Shown here one piece after another: positions 8,543 through 18,143 of a DNA stretch of 64,000 nucleotides. The notes below the pieces were generated by a model, which ran no database searches, was not told the DNA's origin, and saw only the letters and a list, made by a program, of their open reading frames with translations. The stretch is from an uncultured Bacteroidota bacterium (lineage in GTDB: Bacteria > Bacteroidota > Bacteroidia > UKL13-3): NCBI GenBank assembly GCA_903910445.1, contig CAIVZR010000006.1, positions 66,127-130,126 on the forward strand. Direction: 5' to 3'. Every line of letters begins with the position of its first letter. Within the stretch, counting starts at the first letter, position 1. A program made the position numbers and the translations under genes.

Positions 8543-9931
8543 TTAGTTGGTGGTGGTAGGATGTAAAGCCCTCCACTGTTCATTAAAACTTTTCTCCGCT
8601 ACAATGGGTGTCTCGCGTTTATCGCCCCATGTTTCTTTAAAGAAGTATTTCATGAATTGATTCTTGAGACCGCTGCTTTTATTCATTCGGCTGCGTTCCA
8701 TCATACCCCAACGCCATAGTTTCCAACCGTTATTTTCCGTCCACTTATTCAATTTGCTTTTCACCGCATCTCTTCTATTAAAAAGAAGCAGGTTATGGAT
8801 ATCAATTTTTACTGGGCATACTTCGGTGCAATTACCGCAAAGCGTAGATGCATAGCTAAGATGCTTGTATTCTTCCATACCCCGTAAATGTGGTGTTATT
8901 ACTGAGCCTATCGGACCTGAATACGTGGTTTGATAGCTATGTCCACCAATATTTTTATATACCGGACAAGCATTTAAACAGGCACCACAGCGAATACATC
9001 CCAAGGCTTGTCGTTGCTCGTGTTGAGCCAATAATTCTGTACGTCCGTTATCGAGTAACAATACATACATCTCCTTCGGTCCGTCGGCTTCTTCTTTGCC
9101 TGCGGGTCCACTTATAATGGTATTGTATGCCGTGATTCGCTGACCGGTACCCGCTGTTGCCAATAAAGGAAGAAACAAATCAAGATCGGTTAAGTTTGGA
9201 ATTATTTTTTCGATACCAACCACCACAATATGTACTTTGGGAAATGCAGTAGTAAGTCGAGCATTTCCTTCATTCTCGGTAATGGAAATACTTCCCGTAT
9301 CAGCAATTAAAAAATTAGCTCCGGTGATTCCCACTTTTGCTTCCGTATACTTATCGCGGAGAAGCATACGTGCATGCAAGCTCAATTGCTCAGGAGTTAA
9401 ATCGGGTGAGGTGCCTAGTTTACGAGCAAAGAGATCGGCAATATCTTCCTTGCTTTTATGCATCGCTGGAGTAACAATATGGTAAGGTTTTTCTCCATCG
9501 AGTTGTTGTATATATTCACCCAAATCTGTTTCGATGCTATCAATTCCCTGATGCTTGAGAAGTTCATTGAGTCCTATTTCTTCGGTGGCCATCGATTTGG
9601 CTTTCACAATCATCTTAGCATCATTTGCTTTTAGAATGCTCATCACCTCTTTCTGTGCACCTTCCACATCTTCACACCAAATTACCTTCGTTCCTTTTCT
9701 TTGGGTATTCGCCTCAAATTCTAAGAGGTACTTATCTAAATTTTCAAGCACCTTCCATTTAAGCATGGCGGCACGTGTTCGGGCAAGTTCGTAATTGTCG
9801 TATTGCTTCCGACCATTACTTACAGCCACTTTATATTTCCCAATATTATTATTGATTATCTGGCGGTGACGCGTATCGAATGCCTTGGCATCAGAGGCTT
9901 CCAGAAAGGATTCTAATTCTTTTTTTGACAC
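8543..9931 (-). CDS. lutB: LUD-domain 4Fe-4S protein (LutB-like)
   Basis: The 462-residue protein combines an N-terminal LUD domain (about residues 60-290, with ITGANFLIADTGSISITENEGNARL) and a dicluster ferredoxin region. The cluster ligands are CIRCGACLNACP and CGNCTEVCP. This matches LutB/YkgF, the iron-sulfur subunit of the LutABC L-lactate oxidising complex in the cytosol. LutA and LutC, normally adjacent, are absent from the window, so partners must be elsewhere or the role differs. It is the last gene of a close minus-strand run, 6 nt after panC. The family is clear; a lactate role is an inference. Confidence 0.85.
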   Translation of the reverse strand: MSKKELESFLEASDAKAFDTRHRQIINNNIGKYKVAVSNGRKQYDNYELARTRAAMLKWKVLENLDKYLLEFEANTQRKGTKVIWCEDVEGAQKEVMSILKANDAKMIVKAKSMATEEIGLNELLKHQGIDSIETDLGEYIQQLDGEKPYHIVTPAMHKSKEDIADLFARKLGTSPDLTPEQLSLHARMLLRDKYTEAKVGITGANFLIADTGSISITENEGNARLTTAFPKVHIVVVGIEKIIPNLTDLDLFLPLLATAGTGQRITAYNTIISGPAGKEEADGPKEMYVLLLDNGRTELLAQHEQRQALGCIRCGACLNACPVYKNIGGHSYQTTYSGPIGSVITPHLRGMEEYKHLSYASTLCGNCTEVCPVKIDIHNLLLFNRRDAVKSKLNKWTENNGWKLWRWGMMERSRMNKSSGLKNQFMKYFFKETWGDKRETPIVAEKSFNEQWRALHPTTTN

Positions 9932-9937
9932 GGTGTG

Positions 9938-10771
9938 TTAGTTTAAAACCAAGTTGTCAATCAATCGCACCTCATCAACAAAGGCGGCACAAAGTGCAAC
10001 CGCAGGCTCTGCTAAGGAGTGTAATGGCAACAAGGTTTCTGCATTCACAATATTAAAATATTCTGTTCGGTATAATGGCTCCTCATCTAGCCAACTTTTA
10101 CACCGTTGCTCCAACATTGTAATATTTTGTGTACGGTAATGCGCTTGAGCATATTGCAGCGCTTCATAAATACGAATGGCTTTATGTCGAGCAATATCAC
10201 TTAATCTTGTATTTCTAGAACTCATTGCCAATCCATCATTTTCTCTTAGAGTAGCTTCGAAATGCAATACTATTGGTAGCTTCAGGTCGGTAACCAGTTT
10301 TTTTATGAGCATGCATTGCTGATAATCTTTCAATCCGAAATACGCATTGGATGGATTTACAATCATGAAAAATTTATGAACCACGATGGCTACTCCTTTA
10401 AAGTGACCAGGGCGCAAAGCCCCTTCAAATACGCTATCTAGCGCACCTACTTCAAATTTCAATTCGGGCTCCTTCGTATCGGGGTACATTTCTGAAGCAT
10501 CGGGTGCAAATAAAATATCACATCCTGCACTAACCAGCAATTCCATATCGGATGGCAAGGTGCGAGGATACTTTTGTAAATCGCTCGTATTATTAAATTG
10601 TAAGGGGTTGACGAATATACTGCATACAGTAAATTCATTTTCTTCTTTACTCTTTGCTATTAATGAAATATGACCTGTATGTAAAGCCCCCATCGTGGGC
10701 ACAAATCCAATAGTGCCTGTGAGTGTTGACAAGTGATTTTGTAGGTCCTTAATTTTTTTAAATAACAACAT
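9938..10771 (-). CDS. panC: Pantothenate synthetase
   Basis: The 277-residue enzyme condenses pantoate and beta-alanine with ATP to make pantothenate in coenzyme A synthesis. The nucleotidyl-transferase HIGH-like motif is HTGH in FVPTMGALHTGHISLI. FKGVAIVVHKFF and the KMSKS-equivalent MSSRNTRLS are present, and the length is standard. It lies in a tight minus-strand run between the LEA14-like gene (10 nt upstream) and the LUD/4Fe-4S gene (6 nt downstream). Confidence 0.95.
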   Translation of the reverse strand: MLLFKKIKDLQNHLSTLTGTIGFVPTMGALHTGHISLIAKSKEENEFTVCSIFVNPLQFNNTSDLQKYPRTLPSDMELLVSAGCDILFAPDASEMYPDTKEPELKFEVGALDSVFEGALRPGHFKGVAIVVHKFFMIVNPSNAYFGLKDYQQCMLIKKLVTDLKLPIVLHFEATLRENDGLAMSSRNTRLSDIARHKAIRIYEALQYAQAHYRTQNITMLEQRCKSWLDEEPLYRTEYFNIVNAETLLPLHSLAEPAVALCAAFVDEVRLIDNLVLN

Positions 10772-10781
10772 GATGATGTTT

Positions 10782-11252
10782 TTAGGGTGTAATTCTATCC
10801 AATAATTTCTTCAATTCAAATGGAAAAAATCTTTTAACATTCAATGGAAAGGTCACAGATACTCCCAATTTACGCAACTGCACATTGCCATTCAATTGAA
10901 GTGGCAGCGTGATAATTCCATCGTTAAGTATATTAAGAAATTGATCTTTCAATGCTTCCTTGAGTGCTAATGCATCTAGTGTTACAGGGATGGTAAGTGT
11001 AAACATTGATTTCTTCTTAATTTGAGTATTCAGGCGTAGCTGAGTGTTTCCAATAAGTATATCCAAGCATCTCCAATCCATTGAAATTTCGCGAAGCTCC
11101 ACACTCATTGCATTGGGGTTACGAAGTGTAACTGTAAATACGGTGGGTAATTTCCCTTCGTGTAAATCTCCAAATTTCAAATCATCAAAACTCACCCATT
11201 CTGGTGGTTTCGGTTTTAAGCCAGAAGCGATATCGGAGAAGAAGGAAGGCAT
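10782..11252 (-). CDS. LEA14-like (WHy-type) hypothetical protein
   Basis: The 156-residue protein contains a beta-sandwich-like stretch with VTLRNPNAMSVELREISMDW. The NPN turn and the following hydrophobic strands resemble late-embryogenesis-abundant group 14/WHy domains, which bacteria often carry as envelope proteins. No signal peptide or lipobox is present from this start. It lies 9 nt downstream of the symporter gene and 10 nt upstream of panC, so it is cotranscribed with them. The function is unknown and the family call is tentative. Confidence 0.55.
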   Translation of the reverse strand: MPSFFSDIASGLKPKPPEWVSFDDLKFGDLHEGKLPTVFTVTLRNPNAMSVELREISMDWRCLDILIGNTQLRLNTQIKKKSMFTLTIPVTLDALALKEALKDQFLNILNDGIITLPLQLNGNVQLRKLGVSVTFPLNVKRFFPFELKKLLDRITP

Positions 11253-11261
11253 AGATATTTG

Positions 11262-12632
11262 CTAATTATTTTTCTTAAAGGCACCCTCCCATTTACTTAC
11301 TACTACGGTAGCAATGGCGTTTCCTACTACATTGGTTGCACTGCGTCCCATATCCAGTATTTGATCGATACCAATAAATAATAAGATGCCCTCTGTTGGA
11401 ATTCCAAAATTGGCGAGCATGGCGGTAATAACAACCAAACTTGCACGTGGCACACCAGCAATGCCTTTACTGGTCACCATCAGCATCAATAACATCGTGA
11501 GCTGTTGCTGAAACGATAAATCAATTCCATAGATATGCCCGATGCTAATACTTGCGAAGGTCATGTACATCATGCTTCCATCCAAGTTAAATGAATATCC
11601 CAAAGGCAATACAAAGCCTGTGATATTTTCGGGACAACCAAAACGATTGAGTTCTTCGATGGTTTTAGGCATGGCGGCCTCGCTGCTTGAGGTGCTAAAT
11701 GCCAGGATAATAGGCTGACGAATATGTCGGAATAAACTAACTACTTTTTTGCCAACTGCTAAAAAACCAAACCCAAATAATATACACCATAATAGTCCAA
11801 GTGAAGCATAAAACGAAGCGATATAAACAGCAAATTTATTTAATACTCCGATGCCCAGAACTGCTACTGCTGCTGCCATAGCGCCAAATACTGCCAAGGG
11901 AGCCAGGTACATAATATAACTCGTTATTTTTAACATAACGTGCCCGGCAGTATCTAATGCACTCACCAAACTTTTCCCTTTTTCTTTTAAGGCGGCAAGT
12001 GCTACACCAAATAAAATCGAGAAGATGACAATTTGTAAAATTTCATTTTTCGCCAGGGCATCGAAAATGTTTTCTGGAAATATATGTGTGATAAACTCTT
12101 GAGGGTTGATTGCCGAAGCTTTAATGCCTGTTTCAGCACCTTTTGCAGGCAATGGCATATGTATGAGTTTGCCTGGATGAAATACATTCACCAACAACAT
12201 TCCTAAAAATAGTGATACAAGCGATGCAAACACAAACCATCCCAAGGCTTTGCCTCCAATACGACCCACTTGCTTCAGATCGCCTAGTTTGGCAATGCCT
12301 ACAATGAGAATACAAAATACCAAGGGTGCAATGATCATTTTAATCAAGCGAAGAAAAATCGTCGTTAATGTTTGATAGAAAATCAAGGTATTGTTTTTTT
12401 CCTTTTCGGCAACCAATTTGGTTTTTTTAGCTTCCGCTATTTTCAGATGCAATGCCGCGGCGGTAGCACTATCGGCCTGGGTACTATCCGTTTGCAAAGC
12501 TTGAATTTGAGTACTCGTTTCATCAATTTTTTGAATGATGGCTCCAACCTTATTTACATTCAAATAGTATCCCATGAGAATACCTAGAAACATGGCAACA
12601 AAAATTACCGTGGTGAGATTCTTAAAACGCAT
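11262..12632 (-). CDS. Dicarboxylate/amino acid:cation symporter (DAACS family)
   Basis: The 456-residue inner-membrane protein has the glutamate/dicarboxylate symporter fold: the serine-rich hairpin loop FSTSSSEAAMPKT, NLDGSMMYMTF, and DQILDMGRSATNVVGN in the last helix. The substrate Asp and Arg of the family (DMGR) are conserved. The residue equivalent to archaeal GltPh Asp405 is Asn, as in E. coli DctA, which points towards C4-dicarboxylates. Between the first two membrane helices there is an unusual insertion of about 45 residues, rich in Ala, Lys, Glu and Gln and predicted to coil outside the membrane. The gene starts 17 nt after the EamA gene. Confidence 0.88.
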   Translation of the reverse strand: MRFKNLTTVIFVAMFLGILMGYYLNVNKVGAIIQKIDETSTQIQALQTDSTQADSATAAALHLKIAEAKKTKLVAEKEKNNTLIFYQTLTTIFLRLIKMIIAPLVFCILIVGIAKLGDLKQVGRIGGKALGWFVFASLVSLFLGMLLVNVFHPGKLIHMPLPAKGAETGIKASAINPQEFITHIFPENIFDALAKNEILQIVIFSILFGVALAALKEKGKSLVSALDTAGHVMLKITSYIMYLAPLAVFGAMAAAVAVLGIGVLNKFAVYIASFYASLGLLWCILFGFGFLAVGKKVVSLFRHIRQPIILAFSTSSSEAAMPKTIEELNRFGCPENITGFVLPLGYSFNLDGSMMYMTFASISIGHIYGIDLSFQQQLTMLLMLMVTSKGIAGVPRASLVVITAMLANFGIPTEGILLFIGIDQILDMGRSATNVVGNAIATVVVSKWEGAFKKNN

Positions 12633-12649
12633 AATGCGAAAATAATAGT

Positions 12650-13471
12650 TTACGAATTGACCGGGGCGATTTCTTTTGGCTTATAACTCACCAAATATAC
12701 GCCCGAGAAGATGATGAGCATATAAGCAACCTTCTCAAAGCTAATAGTATCGGTATTTTTAGCAATGGCGATGAGAATGGCAAGCACTGGTTGCAAATAA
12801 ATATAACTGCCAACAGTTGCAGCAGAAGCTTTGCTAAGTGCATATGCATTAAGTAGGTAGGTGATGAATGTAGCACCTATCAAAATAAAAATGATATAAC
12901 CCCAAATTTCGTTAGGAATAATACTGAAGTCGGTATGCTGCAAATCGCTCCACCCAAAGGGTATTACAAATAAGAACCCAATGCCAAAGGTGTAGGCCGA
13001 TAGTGTAATTGGATGATATTTCTTTAGTAATGGCTTTGCATAAACAAGATAAAACGAATAGATGATGGCATTAAGTGCCACGGCAATATCACCCCAAACA
13101 TTTTTAGTATCAAAAGTAAAATTCATGCCTCCTAACAACAAAATAGCACCCATACAAGCAATACCAATTCCGATATAACGAATGATAGATAATTTTTCAC
13201 GAATAAGGAAAGCGGCAAATACTGCCACAAACACAGGAGTACATGCCATCAAGATGGCCCCATTGATGGGTGTGGTAATGGATAAGCCTTTAAAGAACAG
13301 GAGCATATTGGCTCCGCAACCAGTAATAGCACAAAGAATTATTTTCGACAAATCTGCTTTTAAATCAACCTTCTGGCGGATAAAAATTAAACTACAAAGG
13401 GTGAAGAGAATTCCAGCGGTGCCTACTCTTAATACAATAAATCCAAACGGTTGCAAAAAACCAGGCATCAC
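12650..13471 (-). CDS. EamA-family (DMT) transporter; canonical start gives a truncated N-terminus
   Basis: The protein has about ten membrane segments and two EamA repeats (ILMACTPVFVAVFAAFLIREKLSIIRYIGI and the second around YIYLQPVLAILIAIAKNTDTISFEK). It is probably a metabolite exporter of the drug/metabolite transporter superfamily. From the first usable start (GTG 13471 or ATG 13468) it is 273 residues and lacks the first membrane helix. The frame continues upstream for 26 codons that read exactly like that helix (IKNFLVHLALFTVTFIYA, then CTFSFSKL). These begin at an ATC codon at 13549, 8 nt after the stop of the lipoprotein gene, with no ATG, GTG or TTG between. Either ATC is the start or a start codon was mutated or misread. 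Confidence 0.8.
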   Translation of the reverse strand: MMPGFLQPFGFIVLRVGTAGILFTLCSLIFIRQKVDLKADLSKIILCAITGCGANMLLFFKGLSITTPINGAILMACTPVFVAVFAAFLIREKLSIIRYIGIGIACMGAILLLGGMNFTFDTKNVWGDIAVALNAIIYSFYLVYAKPLLKKYHPITLSAYTFGIGFLFVIPFGWSDLQHTDFSIIPNEIWGYIIFILIGATFITYLLNAYALSKASAATVGSYIYLQPVLAILIAIAKNTDTISFEKVAYMLIIFSGVYLVSYKPKEIAPVNS

Positions 13472-13557
13472 TAGCTTACTAAAGCTAAAGGTGCATGCGT
13501 AAATGAATGTTACGGTAAAAAGTGCGAGATGTACTAGAAAGTTTTTGATACCGTATT

Positions 13558-13953
13558 TTAATTAGCTTTGAATTGCCATTCGTAACTCGACCCATTCACA
13601 TTTTCGATAAGCCACATCGCTTTCTTCTTTAATTTCAAAATTTTAAAACGATGCAGTACCTGGCTGGCATTATAATTAATGATGATGGAATCTTGGTTGG
13701 CAGTAAAAGCCCAACTGCCCTTGATGGAGTTGAAGCCGTTGTCCTCTGTATAAGAATTATCGGAGCCATAACTATAGGTGTACTTCGAATAATAACCGGT
13801 GCTTTCTTGCGAATTCACCACTACCTTCTCCACTGCCCAACTTCCTGCTACACGGGCATCACGTGATTGTAGCGACAAGATAGGTCCTTCAGGATATTTT
13901 TTACAAGCACCTACGGTTAAAAGTACAACTAGAGATAATAATAGAATACGCAT
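13558..13953 (-). CDS. Small lipoprotein, lipocalin-like
   Basis: The 131-residue protein has a lipoprotein signal (LLSLVVLLTVGACKK, lipobox VGAC). A short beta-barrel-like body follows, with a start pattern VAGSWAVEKVVV and an end AMWLIENVNGSSYEWQF. Such small Bacteroidota lipoproteins resemble lipocalin-like domains. It is presumably anchored in an envelope membrane. It heads the minus-strand run that continues into the EamA transporter. The ligand is unknown. Confidence 0.65.
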   Translation of the reverse strand: MRILLLSLVVLLTVGACKKYPEGPILSLQSRDARVAGSWAVEKVVVNSQESTGYYSKYTYSYGSDNSYTEDNGFNSIKGSWAFTANQDSIIINYNASQVLHRFKILKLKKKAMWLIENVNGSSYEWQFKAN

Positions 13954-14145
13954 GAATTTAAAAATAAGCTGCGAATATAATTATTTGATATAGATGCTTG
14001 TAGTAATTTCTGATCGGACTGATATAATCATTAATCTATAAGCCGCCTTCCGAAGTTTCCATAACCTTAGGGTTGAATCTTAGCCGTGAAAAAATTGCGC
14101 AACAAAAGGTTCGTATTCCAGGAGTTTTATTCTCAATTAAATCTT

Positions 14146-14153
14146 TATTTTTG
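14146..14153 (+). promoter_or_regulatory. -7 element immediately before the membrane 4Fe-4S gene
   Basis: TATTTTTG is separated from the ATG at 14159 by only 5 nt. If it is used, the transcript would begin at or next to the start codon. The -33 region has only TTTT. Confidence 0.45.
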
Positions 14154-14158
14154 CCATC

Positions 14159-15454
14159 ATGCATATACTATCACAAGTTTTATTTGCCGGAGTCTTGGGC
14201 GTTGCGGTATTTTATTTTACAAGAAATATTCAGCGCATTCGTCGTAATATATTTTTAGGCCGCGATTGGGAAGTACAGGGTACCTCCGATATGCGATGGA
14301 AGAATATGTTTCGGGTGGCTTTAGGCCAAAGTAAAATGGTACGCAAACCTATTGCAGGGATTTTACACATCATTGTTTATGCAGGTTTTATTTTAATCAA
14401 TATCGAAGTGCTGGAAATCATTATTGATGGGCTCTTTGGCACCCATCGTGTATTGAGTTTCTTCGGGCCACTTTATAATTTAGCCATTGGCTTTTTCGAA
14501 ATACTCGCCTTTATGGTACTTGCGGCTTGTGCCATATTTTTAGTACGTCGTTATATTTTAAAACTTGGCCGCTTCAATCATATCGATTTGAAAGGATTTG
14601 CAAATCGCGATGCCGCAATTATTTTAACTACTGAAATTGTATTGATGTCGGCACTCCTTTTCATGAATGCAGCCGATCAACGCTTACAAGCCTTGGGCAG
14701 CGAGCACTACCATCAAGCAGGTAGCTTTCCTGTTTCACAATACTTGGTTTCGTTTTATGGTGATGCAAGTGAAAATGCATTAATGATTGCAGAGCGAGGC
14801 ATGTGGTGGGCACATCTCATTGGTATTTTAATGTTCTTGAATTATCTGCCTTTTAGTAAACACTTTCATATCATCTTAGCGTTTCCAAATACATTTTACG
14901 CCCGGTTCAAACCCAAAGGTGAGTTTACCAATCCCGAGAATGTAACCAAAGAGGTGAAGCTTGCTTTCTTTCCCGATTCACCCGTTGATGAGTCGAAGGA
15001 GCTACCTAAAACCTTTGGTGTGAAAGATGTTCAGGACCTTACCTGGAAAAACTTGATGGATGCATACACGTGCACCGAGTGCGGTCGTTGTACAAGCCAA
15101 TGCCCAGCGAATATCACCGGCAAATTACTATCGCCTCGTAAAATTATGATGAGTACCCGCGACCGATTGGAGGAAGTGGGCCGAAATATTGATCAAAAAA
15201 TAACCGATGAGAAAACCTTGCATGATACGATTAGTGCTGAGGAATTATGGGCTTGTACCAGTTGCAATGCCTGTGTTGAGGCTTGCCCAGTAGAAATAAA
15301 TCCATTGGAAATAATTGTTGAAATGCGTCGCTATTTGGTGATGGAGCAGAGTGCAGCTCCTCAGGAACTCAACCTCATGACCACCAATATCGAAAACAAC
15401 GGTGCACCATGGCAATATGCTCAGAGTGAGAGAATGGGCTGGACACAAGACTAG
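14159..15454 (+). CDS. Membrane-bound 4Fe-4S dicluster protein (heterodisulfide-reductase-like)
   Basis: The 431-residue protein has an N-terminal membrane region of about 250 residues with five or six helices and scattered histidines (ILHIIVYAGFILIN, MWWAHLIGILMFLNYLPFSKHFH), resembling NarI/DsrM-type cytochrome b subunits. A cytosolic ferredoxin region follows with CTECGRCTSQCP and CTSCNACVEACP. The layout suggests electron transfer between the quinone pool and a soluble partner. In many Bacteroidota an HdrB-like (CCG-domain) Fe-S gene follows; here FtsK follows instead. The role is inferred. Confidence 0.75.
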   Translation: MHILSQVLFAGVLGVAVFYFTRNIQRIRRNIFLGRDWEVQGTSDMRWKNMFRVALGQSKMVRKPIAGILHIIVYAGFILINIEVLEIIIDGLFGTHRVLSFFGPLYNLAIGFFEILAFMVLAACAIFLVRRYILKLGRFNHIDLKGFANRDAAIILTTEIVLMSALLFMNAADQRLQALGSEHYHQAGSFPVSQYLVSFYGDASENALMIAERGMWWAHLIGILMFLNYLPFSKHFHIILAFPNTFYARFKPKGEFTNPENVTKEVKLAFFPDSPVDESKELPKTFGVKDVQDLTWKNLMDAYTCTECGRCTSQCPANITGKLLSPRKIMMSTRDRLEEVGRNIDQKITDEKTLHDTISAEELWACTSCNACVEACPVEINPLEIIVEMRRYLVMEQSAAPQELNLMTTNIENNGAPWQYAQSERMGWTQD

Positions 15455-15586
15455 TATTTCTCGCTGCATACTCCATCATACACATTTTACTTATTCACAA
15501 TAATAACCTCGATAGGTCGTTATTATTCTCCCGGGGCTTCCTTTACTTTTACGGATTACTAATTCCCGCGTTTCATCTCATTTAAG

Positions 15587-18085
15587 GTGGCTAAAAAAGT
15601 ACAATCAAAAGAATCAGCAAAGAGCGATTTCGAAAAAGAAAAAGTGTCGAAAGAAAAACCAAGTGTAAGTGGTTTTGTTGGATTTCTGCGCAGTGAAAAA
15701 TTTCGTCGCATCCTCGGCTTTCTCTTCATCGCTTTTGCATTGGCATTGCCGCTTGCATTCACTTCCTTTTTAGTTTCATGGGAATATGATCAGAGTGTCG
15801 TCACTGGATTATCATTAGGAAAGCTTTTTGAAATAAATCCGGATGCTGCCCAAAACTGGTTAGGCATAGGAGGCGCCTGGATAGCCCATGTAATGATTTA
15901 TAATGGATTTGGTATTGCAGCATACAGCTTTGCACTCCTCTTCTTTCTTATTGGCGTAAAACTATTTTCAGGTACTTCCCTCCTTCCATTTGGTAAAACC
16001 TTCGCCTATACTTTTTTTGGAGTTATTTGGTTGAGTATTTTATTGGGCTCCATTTTCACCACTCATTTCTTTAATGCGGGTGGCTCTTTTGGATACTTTG
16101 GTTTTCTCTGGTTAAAAAGTATTGCAGGTTATATTGGTGTCGTGCTTTTCCTCATTGGATACCTGGCCATCTTTAGCATCGTAGTATTCAATACCGATTT
16201 CTCTTTCTTACTTACGCCTTTTCAAAAATTGGGAAACATCTCTTTGAAGAAAAAAGCTCCGCTATCCAACGAAGAGCTCGAAATAACACAACCTGAAGTA
16301 GCTGCCGAGATGCCAACGGGTAACGTGATAACATTTAGTCCCGATTCATTTGAGAACGAAGCCAATAGTTTTAAAGAGCAATTGGAGGATACAACCGAAG
16401 AAGAGGATATCAATGAAGAAGAAATAGCACAAAGTATTTCTTTATCGAAGAAAACGGTTCCTGTGATGAAACAAGAGCTGACCTTCGAAGTAGAAGACAC
16501 CACACTAAGAGAAGAAGAGGTTGCCGAAATTGTTGAAGAGCGACCACGCACTACCGCAGAAGAGCTGGTTGCCGAGTTTGGTCTCTACGACCCCACCCTC
16601 GATTTGAGTAATTATGTGAAGCCTACGCTCGATTTATTAAGCGATTACCCGAATATAAAATCGCAGGTGGATGTGAAGGAACTGGAAGAAAAGAAGAACA
16701 TGATTTTAGATACTTTGAAGAATTATAATATCGAAATTCAAAGTATCAAAGCAACCATAGGACCCACGGTTACACTTTACGAAATTGTGCCAGCCGCCGG
16801 CGTACGTATTGCTAAAATTAAAAACCTGGAAGATGATATTGCATTGAGTTTGGCTGCCCTTGGTATTCGTATCATTGCGCCCATGCCAGGCAAAGGTACG
16901 GTGGGTATTGAAGTGCCCAATGCACGACCGGAAATGGTACCCATGAAAACGGCGTTGATGAGTCCGAAGTTTCAATCATCGGATATGGACCTTCCGATTG
17001 TAATGGGCAAGACCATCACCAATGAAGTATTCGTTGCCGATTTGGCGAAGATGCCGCATTTACTGATGGCAGGTTCTACAGGTCAGGGAAAGTCGGTTGG
17101 ATTGAATGCACTCATCGTATCGCTACTTTATAAGAAGCATCCCGCCGAATTAAAATTTGTGATGGTCGATCCCAAGAAGGTGGAGCTCAGTTTGTACAAG
17201 CATATTGAAAATCATTTCTTGGCCAAACTACCAGGCGATGCCGATGCGATTCTTACCGATACCTCATTGGTAGTAAACACCTTGAAGAGTTTGACCTTAG
17301 AGATGGATCAGCGCTACGAGCTCTTGAAACATGCCGAAGTACGTAACCTCAAAGAATACAATAAGAAATTTTTAGAGCGCCGATTATCTCCAGTTGATGG
17401 GCACCGCTTCTTGCCTTATATCGTTTTAATTATTGATGAGCTGGCCGACTTGATGATGACCGCTGGTAAAGAGGTAGAGCTACCCATCGCCCGTCTAGCG
17501 CAGTTGGCTCGTGCCATTGGAATTCATTTGGTACTTGCTACCCAGCGTCCGAGTGTAAATATTATCACAGGTACAATTAAAGCCAACTTCCCTGCCCGAT
17601 TGGCTTTTAGGGTAATTAGTAAAATCGATTCGCGCACCATTCTCGATTCAGGAGGTGCCGATCAACTCATTGGAAAAGGTGATATGCTCTTCAGTACTGG
17701 CAACGATTTAATTCGTTTGCAATGCCCTTTTGTAGATACTCCCGAAGTAGAACGCATTGCAACCTTTATAGGGCAACAGCAAGGCTATGCACACCCAATG
17801 CATTTGCCTGAAAACTTTGAAGGCGCTGAAAAAGAAAAAGAAACTTTCGACCCCAAAGAACGAGATCCATTATTTGAAGATGCAGCCCGCATCATTGTTC
17901 AGATGCAACAAGGTTCTACCTCATTGCTTCAGCGTCGTATGAATCTTGGATATAACCGTGCTGGCCGCCTTATCGATCAAATGGAAGCTTGCGGTATTGT
18001 GGGACCCAACGTAGGAAGCAAAGCCCGCGATGTACTGGTGAAAGACATGGAGATGCTGGAACGCATGTTGGAGAATATGATTTAG
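15587..18085 (+). CDS. ftsK: DNA translocase FtsK/SpoIIIE
   Basis: The 832-residue protein starts at GTG. It has four N-terminal membrane helices (about residues 37-198), an acidic linker (about 215-330), and the motor domain. The Walker A loop GSTGQGKS is at 496-503 and the Walker B sequence LIIDEL is near 615-620. The C-terminal gamma winged helix (DPLFEDAARIIVQMQQGSTS ... RAGRLIDQME) reads polarity sequences on DNA. It pumps chromosome DNA through the closing septum and activates dimer resolution. The linker is short compared with E. coli FtsK. It converges with the DUF2147 gene. Confidence 0.95.
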   Translation: MAKKVQSKESAKSDFEKEKVSKEKPSVSGFVGFLRSEKFRRILGFLFIAFALALPLAFTSFLVSWEYDQSVVTGLSLGKLFEINPDAAQNWLGIGGAWIAHVMIYNGFGIAAYSFALLFFLIGVKLFSGTSLLPFGKTFAYTFFGVIWLSILLGSIFTTHFFNAGGSFGYFGFLWLKSIAGYIGVVLFLIGYLAIFSIVVFNTDFSFLLTPFQKLGNISLKKKAPLSNEELEITQPEVAAEMPTGNVITFSPDSFENEANSFKEQLEDTTEEEDINEEEIAQSISLSKKTVPVMKQELTFEVEDTTLREEEVAEIVEERPRTTAEELVAEFGLYDPTLDLSNYVKPTLDLLSDYPNIKSQVDVKELEEKKNMILDTLKNYNIEIQSIKATIGPTVTLYEIVPAAGVRIAKIKNLEDDIALSLAALGIRIIAPMPGKGTVGIEVPNARPEMVPMKTALMSPKFQSSDMDLPIVMGKTITNEVFVADLAKMPHLLMAGSTGQGKSVGLNALIVSLLYKKHPAELKFVMVDPKKVELSLYKHIENHFLAKLPGDADAILTDTSLVVNTLKSLTLEMDQRYELLKHAEVRNLKEYNKKFLERRLSPVDGHRFLPYIVLIIDELADLMMTAGKEVELPIARLAQLARAIGIHLVLATQRPSVNIITGTIKANFPARLAFRVISKIDSRTILDSGGADQLIGKGDMLFSTGNDLIRLQCPFVDTPEVERIATFIGQQQGYAHPMHLPENFEGAEKEKETFDPKERDPLFEDAARIIVQMQQGSTSLLQRRMNLGYNRAGRLIDQMEACGIVGPNVGSKARDVLVKDMEMLERMLENMI

Positions 18086-18143
18086 TAGTGTATCTCTCCA
18101 AAAACTAAATTCAGAAACATTTTTAAAATTTCTAAAATACTCC

